Below, one piece after another: positions 1-6,573 of a stretch of DNA of 9,023 nt; the first letter of the stretch is position 1, and the number at the start of each line of letters is the position of its first letter. This stretch comes from CAKUIA01 sp034180465. GTDB lineage: Bacteria; Verrucomicrobiota; Verrucomicrobiia; Opitutales; Intestinicryptomonadaceae. The notes beneath the pieces are model-generated. The model saw only the letters and a list, made by a program, of their open reading frames with translations. It had not been told where the DNA came from and ran no database searches. A program made the translations under genes and the position numbers. The stretch spans positions 1 to 9,023 of the forward strand of contig JAXFOH010000034.1 in NCBI GenBank assembly GCA_034180465.1, written 5' to 3'.

Positions 1-1340
1 GAGTAGGCTATTTGCTCGAGAAGCTTTACCCTTTTAAAATAGGCCTGCGAAGCCTCCATTCTCGCTCCCGGTCTCGAAGCGGAAATTGTGTCGGCAATGC
101 GGACTATTGCGGAATATTCGTCGCTGCAATCTACATCGCCGTGGTGCGAGGCGGCCGCCGAAACAACCTCTTTGCACTCTCCGCACGCCCTTAAAAAGTT
201 TGCCCCAGCCAATGCGTGGTTTGCGGCGTTTTCCAAACTTTCCTGCGGCATAACTTTGCCTATGTCGTGGAACAATGCGCAGCGCATGGCCAGTTCGCTG
301 TTAAGGTTAAGTTCGTGGGCTATTGCCCCGGCCAAAACAGCGCATTCAATGGACTGCTGCAGCGAATTTTGGTTTAGCGAAAGATGGAAATACAGCCTGC
401 CTACAAGCTCGCACAACGATGTGTCTACATTAGAAAGCCCAAGGTCGGCAACCGCGCTTTTACCTTTTTTTAGAGCAAGTTCGCTTACGGCGTCTTTTGC
501 CTTTTTAACCTGTTCTTCTATTGTGGCAGGGTTTATTCTGCCGTCGGCAATAAGGTTTTCAAGGGCGATTTTTGCGGTTTCCCTCTTTACGGGGTCGAAA
601 GACGAAATCATAACCGAGTCGGGAGTTTCGTCTATTACAAGGGTAGTTGCCGTAGAATATTCAAACGAGCGTATGTTGCGCCCGTCTTTGCCTATAAGGC
701 GGCCTTTCATTGCCTCGTTGGGTATCTGTACAATGCAGGTTGTAGACTGCGCACATTCCTTTGCGGCAATGCTCTGCATTGTCGAAAGCAGAATGTCTAT
801 GGCGCGCTTTTCTATCTCCTTTGCCCTTAGCGAAAAGAAGTTTTCGGCATAGAAGGAAAGGTTTTTTTCGGCGTCGGCCAAAAGTATTTCCTTTGCCTGT
901 TCCTCGATTTGGCTTTTGTCCAAAGAGGCAAGCGAAAGCATTTTTTCGGCAAGTTCTTTTGTCTTTTCGGAAAGCTCCTTCGATTTTGCAGAGAACCTGT
1001 CGCGCTCTTCAATGCAGCGGCTTTTTGCGCTTTCGTAGTCTTTCCTTAAAACTTCGGCCTTGTTGGCGCGTTCTTCGGCATCTTCGTTAAGCCTGCGCGC
1101 CGAATTTAAAAGTTCGTCGTACTCGCTTTTAAGCGCAAGGCTGCGCTCCCTTAGGGTGATTTCTATTTCGTCGAGCCGCTTTTGGGTTTTTATTGCGCTT
1201 TCCTCTTTAACCGAGGCAAGCTTTGCCTCCATCTTGCTTTTATACGACAGGCCGTTTACGAACAAAATTATGCACTCGGCAAAAAGTATTGCCGCAATAA
1301 TTCCCAAAACGACGGAGCTGTCTAAAAATTCCCAAAACAT
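1..1340 (-). CDS. rny: Ribonuclease Y (partial, C-terminus beyond left edge)
   Basis: This is the membrane-anchored endoribonuclease that starts mRNA decay in many bacteria. Translating the minus strand from the ATG at 1340-1338 gives 446 uninterrupted codons to the window edge. Family members are about 510-520 residues, so roughly 70 C-terminal residues are missing. Residues about 9-28 form one membrane segment (VVLGIIAAILF). Residues 35-185 are a long charged coiled coil rich in Glu, Lys and Ala. A KH domain follows, with the signature GRLIGKDGRNIRSFE at 213-227 and SSFDPVKRETAKIALENLI after it. The HD domain has FHDIGK (His358-Asp359), ASHHGD (398-402) and ADTISASRPGAR (416-427), all RNase Y hallmarks. 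The first HD histidine, normally in LKHS or LQHS, is Gln329 here (LQQS). No clear Shine-Dalgarno precedes the start; the leader is very AT-rich. The gene diverges from the phosphoesterase gene. Confidence 0.95.
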   Translation of the reverse strand, partial: MFWEFLDSSVVLGIIAAILFAECIILFVNGLSYKSKMEAKLASVKEESAIKTQKRLDEIEITLRERSLALKSEYDELLNSARRLNEDAEERANKAEVLRKDYESAKSRCIEERDRFSAKSKELSEKTKELAEKMLSLASLDKSQIEEQAKEILLADAEKNLSFYAENFFSLRAKEIEKRAIDILLSTMQSIAAKECAQSTTCIVQIPNEAMKGRLIGKDGRNIRSFEYSTATTLVIDETPDSVMISSFDPVKRETAKIALENLIADGRINPATIEEQVKKAKDAVSELALKKGKSAVADLGLSNVDTSLCELVGRLYFHLSLNQNSLQQSIECAVLAGAIAHELNLNSELAMRCALFHDIGKVMPQESLENAANHALAGANFLRACGECKEVVSAAASHHGDVDCSDEYSAIVRIADTISASRPGARMEASQAYFKRVKLLEQIAY

Positions 1341-1349
1341 TTTATTATC

Positions 1350-1391
1350 AAATTAAACTGTCACTAGCTTACTAAAACGGGAGTTTAATTT
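1350..1391. repeat. Perfect 10-bp inverted repeat in the divergent promoter region
   Basis: AAATTAAACT at 1350-1359 is repeated as its exact reverse complement AGTTTAATTT at 1382-1391, with a 22-nt spacer. Each arm contains TTTAAT, five of six matches to a sigma-70 -10 box. One reads outward toward rny (1357-1352, minus strand) and the other toward the phosphoesterase gene (1384-1389, plus strand). This suggests back-to-back promoters or an operator shared by the two divergent genes. No convincing -35 box sits 17 nt upstream of either copy, and AT-rich sequence produces such repeats by chance more often than balanced sequence. Confidence 0.45.
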
Positions 1392-1403
1392 TCAAGCCTA
1401 ATC

Positions 1404-1426
1404 GACACGCCAATTTTGCACGTGTT
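1404..1426 (+). repeat. Short inverted repeat in the phosphoesterase leader
   Basis: ACACG at 1405-1409 pairs with CGTGT at 1421-1425 across an 11-nt loop. A possible G-U pair at 1404/1426 extends the stem to six. It lies between the putative divergent promoters and the next hairpin. It is short and may be chance. If transcribed it would be in the 5' leader of the phosphoesterase mRNA. Confidence 0.25.
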
Positions 1427-1438
1427 CCCAAAAAAATG

Positions 1439-1460
1439 TTGCACCGGTTTTAAGGTGCAA
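1439..1460 (+). promoter_or_regulatory. Hairpin just upstream of the phosphoesterase ribosome binding site
   Basis: TTGCACC at 1439-1445 and GGTGCAA at 1454-1460 form a perfect 7-bp stem with the 8-nt loop GGTTTTAA. It ends 3 nt before an AGGGTG element (1463-1468) that lies 8 nt from the ATG at 1477 and is the probable ribosome binding site. No U-run follows, so it is not an intrinsic terminator. It could stabilise the 5' end or affect ribosome access. No known riboswitch is recognisable. Confidence 0.4.
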
Positions 1461-1476
1461 TTAGGGTGTTTTGCAT

Positions 1477-2625
1477 ATGAATATTACAAAATTTGCTGTT
1501 TATACAATGTCGGCTGTGTTTGCCGTTTCGCTTTTCGGTGCAGACGCTCCCAAAAAGAGCGCGGCGGAACTTGCAAAAGAGTATATGAAAAAGGATATGG
1601 CAACCCTTAAAAATTTGGGCGAGCCTAAACTTGGCAAAAATGCGCAGGCAACGCTTATAGTTTTGCCCGATACGCAAACCTATACGCCGAGGATTAAAAA
1701 CCAGCCCGTTTTGGATTTAATGACTTCGTGGGTGGCCTACAACGCAAAGAGGCTTAACGTAAAGGGCGTTTTGTGCACGGGCGACATTGTAGAACACAAC
1801 GGAACCCTTGCCACCAATTTCGGCGAACTGGAAACCGACAGGGAAATGTGGAATTGGGTTTCGCACTGCTTCGGCAGGCTCGACAACAAAGTTCCCTATA
1901 TGCTTTGCACCGGCAACCACGACTACGGCCGCAAGTGGTATTTGGGCGACAAAGACTATGCCAGCAGGGTGTCGAACTTTAAGGACTATTTCCACCCGTC
2001 AAGAAACCTTAAAAACAAGGAGAGCCTTATAGAGGTTTTCCATACAAGAGAGGGTGTGGAAACGCTTGAAAACGCTGCATATTTGTTGGACATAGGCGGC
2101 AAATGGGGGCAGGTTGTTGTTATTGCGCTTGAATATGCTCCGCGCAAAGAAACCCTTGAATGGGCGTGCAACTTTTTGCAGACAAGCAAAACGGCAAAAG
2201 GCAAAAGGGCTATTCTTTTAACCCACGGCTTTTTGGATACAAAAGGGCAAATAAACGGCTATTTTAAGAATACCTACAAAATGCTTGTCGAAAAATGCCC
2301 CGCAATTAAGTTGGTTGTATGCGGGCACTTTTGCGAAAATCTAACCGATTTCGAAAATACTTCGGTATTTAAAACTTTTGAAAGGGAAGATGACGGGACA
2401 AAGTTTTCGGCAATGATGTTTAACTGCCAAACCATAGGAGGGGGTTTTGGCGGCAACGGAGGCGACGGCTGGCTAAGGATTTTGGAATTCCAAAAAGACG
2501 GCAAAACCATAAAGGCTTCCACGTATTCGCCGCTGTTCGGTTTTTCGCCTATGACAAAAAATCTTGCTTGGCGAACCGCGCCCTACGATATGTTCGAATT
2601 CGAGCTTGAAGCGCCCGAAAAGTAA
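1477..2625 (+). CDS. Secreted calcineurin-like metallophosphoesterase
   Basis: This 382-residue protein has an N-terminal signal peptide (about residues 1-24, with a plausible signal peptidase I site after GADA), so it is probably exported. The metallophosphoesterase blocks appear in order: LPDTQTY (Asp65, Gln67), CTGDIVEHNG (Gly102-Asp103), CTGNHDYG (Asn147-His148-Asp149), LLTHGF (His250) and CGHFCEN (Gly283-His284). Two positions differ from the textbook metal site. The first motif is DxQ rather than DxH, which is common in the LPDTQ subgroup, and the last is GHFC rather than GHxH. Family members hydrolyse phosphomonoesters or phosphodiesters; the substrate here cannot be read from the sequence. 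ATG at 1477 is preferred over a TTG at 1471 because AGGGTG lies 8 nt before the ATG. The gene stands alone between a divergent promoter region and a terminator. Confidence 0.9.
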   Translation: MNITKFAVYTMSAVFAVSLFGADAPKKSAAELAKEYMKKDMATLKNLGEPKLGKNAQATLIVLPDTQTYTPRIKNQPVLDLMTSWVAYNAKRLNVKGVLCTGDIVEHNGTLATNFGELETDREMWNWVSHCFGRLDNKVPYMLCTGNHDYGRKWYLGDKDYASRVSNFKDYFHPSRNLKNKESLIEVFHTREGVETLENAAYLLDIGGKWGQVVVIALEYAPRKETLEWACNFLQTSKTAKGKRAILLTHGFLDTKGQINGYFKNTYKMLVEKCPAIKLVVCGHFCENLTDFENTSVFKTFEREDDGTKFSAMMFNCQTIGGGFGGNGGDGWLRILEFQKDGKTIKASTYSPLFGFSPMTKNLAWRTAPYDMFEFELEAPEK

Positions 2626-2643
2626 AAGTTGGAAAACCTTTTT

Positions 2644-2699
2644 ATAAAACGCAAAACGGGCGGCATAAAAAGCCGCCTTTTTTTGCTGCCCCGTTTTAT
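2644..2699. terminator. Bidirectional intrinsic terminator between convergent genes
   Basis: GGCGGC at 2659-2664 and GCCGCC at 2672-2677 form a GC-only 6-bp stem with loop ATAAAAA, followed by seven T (2678-2684). This is a strong terminator for the plus-strand phosphoesterase gene, which stops at 2625. A second nested pairing is possible: AAAACGGG (2653-2660) with CCCGTTTT (2690-2697). A further arm pair is ATAAAACG (2644-2651) with CGTTTTAT (2692-2699). Read on the minus strand, the same GC stem is followed by CGTTTTGCGTTTTAT, so it probably also terminates the convergent peptidase gene ending at 2720, less strongly. Confidence 0.85.
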
Positions 2700-2719
2700 C
2701 GGAAACAGGTCAGATTTTG

Positions 2720-3913
2720 CTAGCGCTTTTTTTTGGCTTTAAACTCTATTGCAATGCCGAATTTTGCAAAGTATGCGCAAATCTTGTTTTCAAGCTCGGA
2801 TTGGCTTTTGCCGTTTAGCAGAATTTCGAATGAATCCATACAGCGTTTTATCGACGAAATTTCGGAGGGAACGCAGTCTTTTTCGTTAAGGGCTTTGTCT
2901 AAAAACTTCTTAAGCGTTTTTGGGTTGTTCCTGTAAAAATATATAAAAAACAAAGATGCTGCAGCATAGTTGTTTGCAACGTTTTTTGGCGAATAGAATT
3001 CGGCTTTTCGCATAGTAAGGAATTCCTTTAGAGGCAAAACCGATATTTTAGATTTGCTTTTGCCCCTTTCAAAATAGCCCTTATGGCTCAGAATGTTTTC
3101 GTACATGTCAAAGCGGCACACGCCGAAATTGTTGCACATTCCGTAAAAAATAAAATCGGAAAGCCCCTCTTTTATTGCAATGGTGCCGCCTGCAAACGCC
3201 AAAATTTGGTGGGCAAGCTCGTGCGCCAAAGTGCCTGCAGGCAAATACATATTTTCGGTAATATTTTTGCTCTTGTCGTTTTTTGCCAAAAATTTGGGCT
3301 CTACCCTTACAAATTCAGAATACAACACCCCCGAAGTGGAAGAGGCGTTATACATATAAATTCCGGCAATGTTCTTTTCCTTTATGTTGGCAATTTCTAT
3401 TAAAAACTTTTCGCTTTTTTTGTTTAAGTTAGAGCACTTTCGCTTGAATTTTTCGTCGATAAACGGAATTTGCATAACCGATTCGTACGCGGTTTCGCAA
3501 CGGACCGCCAAGTCGTGGGCAACGTCTTTTTCAAGACGCTTTTTCATATCAAACGAATAGTGTTTTGTGTGGAATTTAGACGCCGAAATATCCCACCTAA
3601 AGGCTATGGCGGTTTTATCTACCTTAATAATTGGCCACTTCGAAATTGCGGCGGACGTGTCGCACAAATGGCTGTTTGTGTCTTTAAAAAATTCTGGGTA
3701 GTTTTTCTTTAAAAACTCTAAATCTTTGGGCGCAAGGCGGTCTAGCTCTATGTTTATGCGGTTGCGCTTTGCGTCTAAAAGCGAAAGCGTAGTTCTTGTG
3801 CATTTTACGATTTCGCCCTCGAACTTTCTGCCGTCGGTCGTCTGCCACTGCCTGCCCAAAAGCGCGGGGCACGCAACCGATAAAACCAGAAAAGTGGCGG
3901 GTAAAAATTTCAA
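2720..3913 (-). CDS. Secreted SHD1-domain protein with an HExxH metallopeptidase motif
   Basis: This 397-residue protein begins with a signal peptide (about residues 1-20). Residues 21-70 form an SHD1 (SLA1 homology 1)-like domain: RQWQTTDGRKFEGE, then NIELDRLAPKDLEFLKK. Such domains are frequent in secreted proteins of Planctomycetota and Verrucomicrobiota. The second half has the zinc-peptidase motif HELAH at 231-235 followed by KEGLSDF with Glu249. The 14-residue interval from the second His to Glu resembles the gluzincin third ligand. I infer an envelope-facing or extracellular metallopeptidase; the substrate is unknown and the named family is uncertain. The start is TTG at 3913-3911, the only start that keeps the signal peptide (the next Met is residue 122). 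TTG overlaps the upstream TGA stop as TTGA, and AAGGA lies 9 nt before it. C15 in SVAC is not a canonical lipobox because Ser is at -3. Confidence 0.8.
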   Translation of the reverse strand: MKFLPATFLVLSVACPALLGRQWQTTDGRKFEGEIVKCTRTTLSLLDAKRNRINIELDRLAPKDLEFLKKNYPEFFKDTNSHLCDTSAAISKWPIIKVDKTAIAFRWDISASKFHTKHYSFDMKKRLEKDVAHDLAVRCETAYESVMQIPFIDEKFKRKCSNLNKKSEKFLIEIANIKEKNIAGIYMYNASSTSGVLYSEFVRVEPKFLAKNDKSKNITENMYLPAGTLAHELAHQILAFAGGTIAIKEGLSDFIFYGMCNNFGVCRFDMYENILSHKGYFERGKSKSKISVLPLKEFLTMRKAEFYSPKNVANNYAAASLFFIYFYRNNPKTLKKFLDKALNEKDCVPSEISSIKRCMDSFEILLNGKSQSELENKICAYFAKFGIAIEFKAKKKR

Positions 3914-4641
3914 CGCCAGTTATCCTTCAGCCATTGCGGGGTTATAACGTGCCTGAATATTCCCTTAAGAAAGCCTTTTGTTTTGCCCGCCATAGCCTGG
4001 TCGGGGGTAGGGTTGCCGTGAAATACCACAATTTTTGCCGCTTTTGGCAAAACGGGTTTCATAAAAAGGTTTAGGGGAAATGTGCGCATACACTTATATT
4101 TAAAGCTTGGCATCCATTGTATGGGCCAAAACTTTATGTTGTTTTGCTTGGCAAGCATTCCGCATACATAGGCTTGCTCGTGCCTATATTCGGCTTTAAC
4201 GGTGTCTATGTTCGCCATAAAATATTCATATAAATCGGCGTGGTTTGCGGCGTTAAAGCGGTATACCGAAGTTTGTCCAATCCCCTGTTTTTTGCTGGGT
4301 TTCCAGTGCTCGGTAAGGATAAAGTCGCCTTCCATGGTAAAATAGTCGTCTATATTCGACACTATAACTACGTCTAAATCTATAAACAAAACATTGCCGC
4401 TTAAGTTGGCGTCTTTTCCGAAAAACGAAAGCTTGCGCCAGCCGCGCTCCTTGCCGTTTGGCAGGTTCATAGACGGAAGCTCGCGGGTTTCAACTTCGCT
4501 GCAAATGCCAGAGTTGTTGTCGGTAAAGCAAATAAATTTAAACGGCTTTGTGGTGTTTCGCTTTACCATATTGTAAAGCCTGTTCACATATTCGGGGCCG
4601 TATTTATCGCCCCACTTGGCGCATATTACAGTGTTCGTCAT
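3910..4641 (-). CDS. Small GT-A-type glycosyltransferase
   Basis: This 243-residue soluble protein has no signal peptide or membrane segment. It starts with a nucleotide-sugar-fold pattern (VICAKWGDKYGPEYVNRLY), then FKFICFTD, ERGWRKLSFF, and a DxD motif in VLFIDLDVVIV (Asp88, Asp90) typical of metal-dependent GT-A transferases. Later conserved-looking blocks are HEQAYV (154-159) and VFHGNPTPDQA (206-216). It resembles a widespread group of short bacterial transferases related to family GT8, probably acting on cell-surface glycans. Donor and acceptor cannot be inferred. The ATG at 4641 has only an A-rich leader (GCAAAAAAAAGATAAT) and no Shine-Dalgarno. It lies 57 nt after the glycosylase gene, and its stop overlaps the TTG start of the peptidase gene, implying co-transcription and translational coupling. 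Confidence 0.83.
   Translation of the reverse strand: MTNTVICAKWGDKYGPEYVNRLYNMVKRNTTKPFKFICFTDNNSGICSEVETRELPSMNLPNGKERGWRKLSFFGKDANLSGNVLFIDLDVVIVSNIDDYFTMEGDFILTEHWKPSKKQGIGQTSVYRFNAANHADLYEYFMANIDTVKAEYRHEQAYVCGMLAKQNNIKFWPIQWMPSFKYKCMRTFPLNLFMKPVLPKAAKIVVFHGNPTPDQAMAGKTKGFLKGIFRHVITPQWLKDNWR
3923..3927 (-). promoter_or_regulatory. Shine-Dalgarno site supporting the TTG start of the peptidase gene
   Basis: The minus strand reads AAGGA followed by 9 nt (TAACTGGCG) and then TTG. The site lies inside the last codons of the glycosyltransferase gene. It is one of the clearest ribosome binding sites in the window and fixes the non-ATG start at 3913. Confidence 0.7.
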
Positions 4642-4698
4642 ATTGTTGTATTATCTTTTTTTTGCGCATCAAAGCAAGCACAAGTTTTGTATCGGCTG

Positions 4699-5301
4699 CT
4701 ACATTCTTGCAATCTCCCACAGGTAGAATGACGCTACCGTACCGTAGGGCGAATATAGTTCGTTAAATTTATCGAAGTCCTTTTTTGTAAGCCTTTGTAT
4801 ATGGTGCAGGTTTTGCAAGCCTTTTCTTATGCCGAAATCGCCGTAGCTTAATATGTTGGGGCGTTTTAATGCAAAAATCAGCACCATTTGCGCCGTCCAT
4901 TTGCCTACGCCTTCCAAAGTGGTAAGTGTTTCTATAACTTCGTTGTCGTTTAGCTTGTTAAGATTTTCAAAATCTATTTCTTTGGTTTCAGCCTTTTTCG
5001 CAATATGCTTTATCCTTTGCGTTTTATATAGGGGAATGCCGCAATTTTTAAATTTGCAACAGCTTGCCCTTAAAATAGTTTTTGGTGTGAGCTCTCCTAT
5101 GTTTGCCTCCGCTTTTTTTAAAATTGTTTCAAGCGACTTCGACGATATTTGCTGGGCAATAACGCTGCGCACTAAAAAGTCGAAAGCGTTGTTTGTGCAC
5201 TCTCTTTTAATTTTGCCAAGAAGCTTTATCTTTTCGCCCAAAACGGGGTCTTTTTTTGAAAGATAGTCGGTTTGGGTTTTACCGTATCTAAATATGTTCA
5301 T
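4699..5301 (-). CDS. DNA-3-methyladenine glycosylase II-like (AlkA family, HhH-GPD)
   Basis: From the ATG at 5301-5299 the protein has 200 residues and removes alkylated bases from DNA in base excision repair. Residues 36-62 include FLVRSVIAQQISSKS, the AlkA-type QQxS block. Residues 129-139 are the helix-hairpin-helix LEGVGKWTAQM. Asp155 in SYGDFGIRKG occupies the catalytic aspartate position. There is no C-terminal four-cysteine cluster, so it is not an EndoIII/MutY-type Fe-S enzyme. At 200 residues it matches short single-domain members and lacks the N-terminal domain of E. coli AlkA (282 aa). A TTG at 5379 would add 26 residues (PLNCFSEKLPLYF...) with no family resemblance and would extend across most of the divergent promoter region, so ATG is preferred. 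It is the first gene of the minus-strand run and diverges from purT. Confidence 0.88.
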   Translation of the reverse strand: MNIFRYGKTQTDYLSKKDPVLGEKIKLLGKIKRECTNNAFDFLVRSVIAQQISSKSLETILKKAEANIGELTPKTILRASCCKFKNCGIPLYKTQRIKHIAKKAETKEIDFENLNKLNDNEVIETLTTLEGVGKWTAQMVLIFALKRPNILSYGDFGIRKGLQNLHHIQRLTKKDFDKFNELYSPYGTVASFYLWEIARM

Positions 5302-5309
5302 GATTTTCT

Positions 5310-5345
5310 TTGACAAAGTCGGGTTTTGGTTTTTCCTAAAATATA
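5310..5345. promoter_or_regulatory. Putative overlapping divergent promoters, purT and glycosylase gene
   Basis: The 83-nt gap between the two starts holds a perfect TTGACA at 5310-5315 on the plus strand and TAAAAT at 5337-5342 (five of six -10 matches). The 21-nt spacing is longer than the usual 17, so this is either an unusual promoter or partly chance. On the minus strand TATATT at 5345-5340 is a good -10 match that would give the glycosylase gene a leader of about 32 nt, but its -35 is poor. The two -10 candidates overlap, so initiation in the two directions might interfere. Confidence 0.35.
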
Positions 5346-5371
5346 GAGGCAATTTTTCCGAAAAACAGTTT

Positions 5372-5376
5372 AAAGG
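5372..5376 (+). promoter_or_regulatory. Shine-Dalgarno site of purT
   Basis: AAAGG lies 8 nt upstream of the ATG at 5385, a standard spacing, and supports that start. The start also matches the N-terminus of E. coli PurT when aligned by eye. Confidence 0.6.
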
Positions 5377-5384
5377 CAATTAAA

Positions 5385-6569
5385 ATGACAAAAATAGGCA
5401 CCGTATTTAAGAATAGCGCAACAAAAGCCCTTCTTTTGGGCAGTGGCGAGCTTGGCAAAGAAGTTGTTATAGAAATGAAAAGACTGGGCGTAGAGGTTAT
5501 TGCCGTAGACAAATACGACAACGCCCCCGCAATGCAGGTTGCCGACCGCAAATACATCGTTTCCATGCTAGATGGCGACGCCATAGAAAAGATTATAGAA
5601 AGCGAAAAACCCGACTATATAATTCCCGAAGTAGAGGCGATTGCCACCGAAAGACTTTTAAAGTTGGAAGAAAATGGCTTTAACGTAGTTCCCACCGCAA
5701 AGGCGGTAAACTTTACAATGAACAGGAAAAATATCCGTACATTGGCAGCCGAAAAATTGGGTATGAAAACCTCGCCTTATATGTTTGCAAAGAACAAAGA
5801 CGAGTTTGTTGCGGCAGTTAATAAGATAGGAATGCCCTGTGTTGTAAAACCTATAATGAGTTCGTCGGGGCACGGGCAAAGCGTTGTAAAAAGCGCGGCC
5901 GACATAGATAAAGCTTGGGATTATTCCCAACACGGCGGCCGTTCGGGCGAGGGCGAAGTTATTGTTGAAGGCTTTATAAAATTCGACTACGAAATTACAA
6001 TGCTTACCGTGCGCCATAGCAAGGGTACTTCTTTTTGCCAGCCCGTAGGCCACATTCAGGTAGACGGCGACTACCGTGAAAGTTGGCAGCCTGCGGCAAT
6101 GTCTCCCGAGGCTTTGCAAACCGCGCAAAAATACGCAAAGCAGATTACCGATGCTTTGGGCGGATACGGGATTTTCGGCGTAGAGCTTTTTGTTTGCGGC
6201 AACGAAGTTATTTTTAGCGAAGTTTCGCCCCGCCCGCACGATACGGGCATGGTTACAATGATTTCGCAAAATCTTTCGCAATTTGCGATTCATGCACGCG
6301 CAATTTTGGGTATTCCCGTAAACTATATAGAGCAGTTCGGCCCGAGCGCAAGCAGGGCGGTTGTTTTAGAAGGCAATTACAACAATGTTGAGTTTTCGAA
6401 TATAGACAAGGTTTTAGACCGCCCTTTTGCCGATATGCGAATTTTCGGCAAGCCAGAGGTTAGGGGGCACCGCCGTATGGCTGTTTTGCTTGCCCGACGC
6501 GGCAGTGTAGACGAAGCGCGTTCGGTTACCAAAGAAATGCTAAACGACCTTGTAATCAAGGCCGAGTAG
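5385..6569 (+). CDS. purT: Formate-dependent phosphoribosylglycinamide formyltransferase (GAR transformylase 2)
   Basis: PurT uses ATP and formate to formylate glycinamide ribonucleotide (GAR) to FGAR, the third step of de novo purine synthesis, without a folate cofactor. The 394-residue length is close to E. coli PurT (392), and similarity is visible throughout. The N-terminal domain has LLGSGELGKEV (17-27) and IPEVEAIATE (80-89). The ATP-grasp domain has VVKPIMSSSGHGQ (153-165), GEVIVEGFIKFDYEIT, and FGVELFV with Glu267. It also has FSEVSPRPHDTGMV with Glu279; these two Glu match the E. coli magnesium ligands in identity and number. A C-terminal domain includes RIFGKPEVRGHRRM (352-365). One difference is His163 in the phosphate loop, where E. 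coli has Lys (SSGKGQ). The next gene begins 4 nt after the stop. Confidence 0.97.
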   Translation: MTKIGTVFKNSATKALLLGSGELGKEVVIEMKRLGVEVIAVDKYDNAPAMQVADRKYIVSMLDGDAIEKIIESEKPDYIIPEVEAIATERLLKLEENGFNVVPTAKAVNFTMNRKNIRTLAAEKLGMKTSPYMFAKNKDEFVAAVNKIGMPCVVKPIMSSSGHGQSVVKSAADIDKAWDYSQHGGRSGEGEVIVEGFIKFDYEITMLTVRHSKGTSFCQPVGHIQVDGDYRESWQPAAMSPEALQTAQKYAKQITDALGGYGIFGVELFVCGNEVIFSEVSPRPHDTGMVTMISQNLSQFAIHARAILGIPVNYIEQFGPSASRAVVLEGNYNNVEFSNIDKVLDRPFADMRIFGKPEVRGHRRMAVLLARRGSVDEARSVTKEMLNDLVIKAE

Positions 6570-6573
6570 TTAT

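Noticed and set aside
88..852. A 254-codon plus-strand open frame
   Set aside because: It lies antisense to rny, is Ser/Ala/Phe-rich with no family resemblance, and the minus-strand frame has clear RNase Y domains.
1471..1476. TTG start for the phosphoesterase
   Set aside because: ATG at 1477 is better spaced from AGGGTG and gives an ordinary signal peptide.
3867..3878. Lipobox in the SHD1/HExxH protein (SVAC, Cys15)
   Set aside because: Ser is at -3 where Leu, Val or Ile is expected, and the hydrophobic stretch continues past the Cys; a signal peptidase I type peptide fits better.
4853..5266. A 137-codon plus-strand open frame with hydrophobic stretches
   Set aside because: It is antisense to the AlkA-type glycosylase gene, whose catalytic motifs are intact.
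5302..5379. TTG start extending the glycosylase by 26 residues
   Set aside because: The extra residues do not resemble the family and would cover the divergent promoter region; ATG at 5301 gives a normal short AlkA-type protein.
5658..6293. A 211-codon minus-strand open frame
   Set aside because: It is antisense to purT, which is unmistakable; the product has no recognisable domain.
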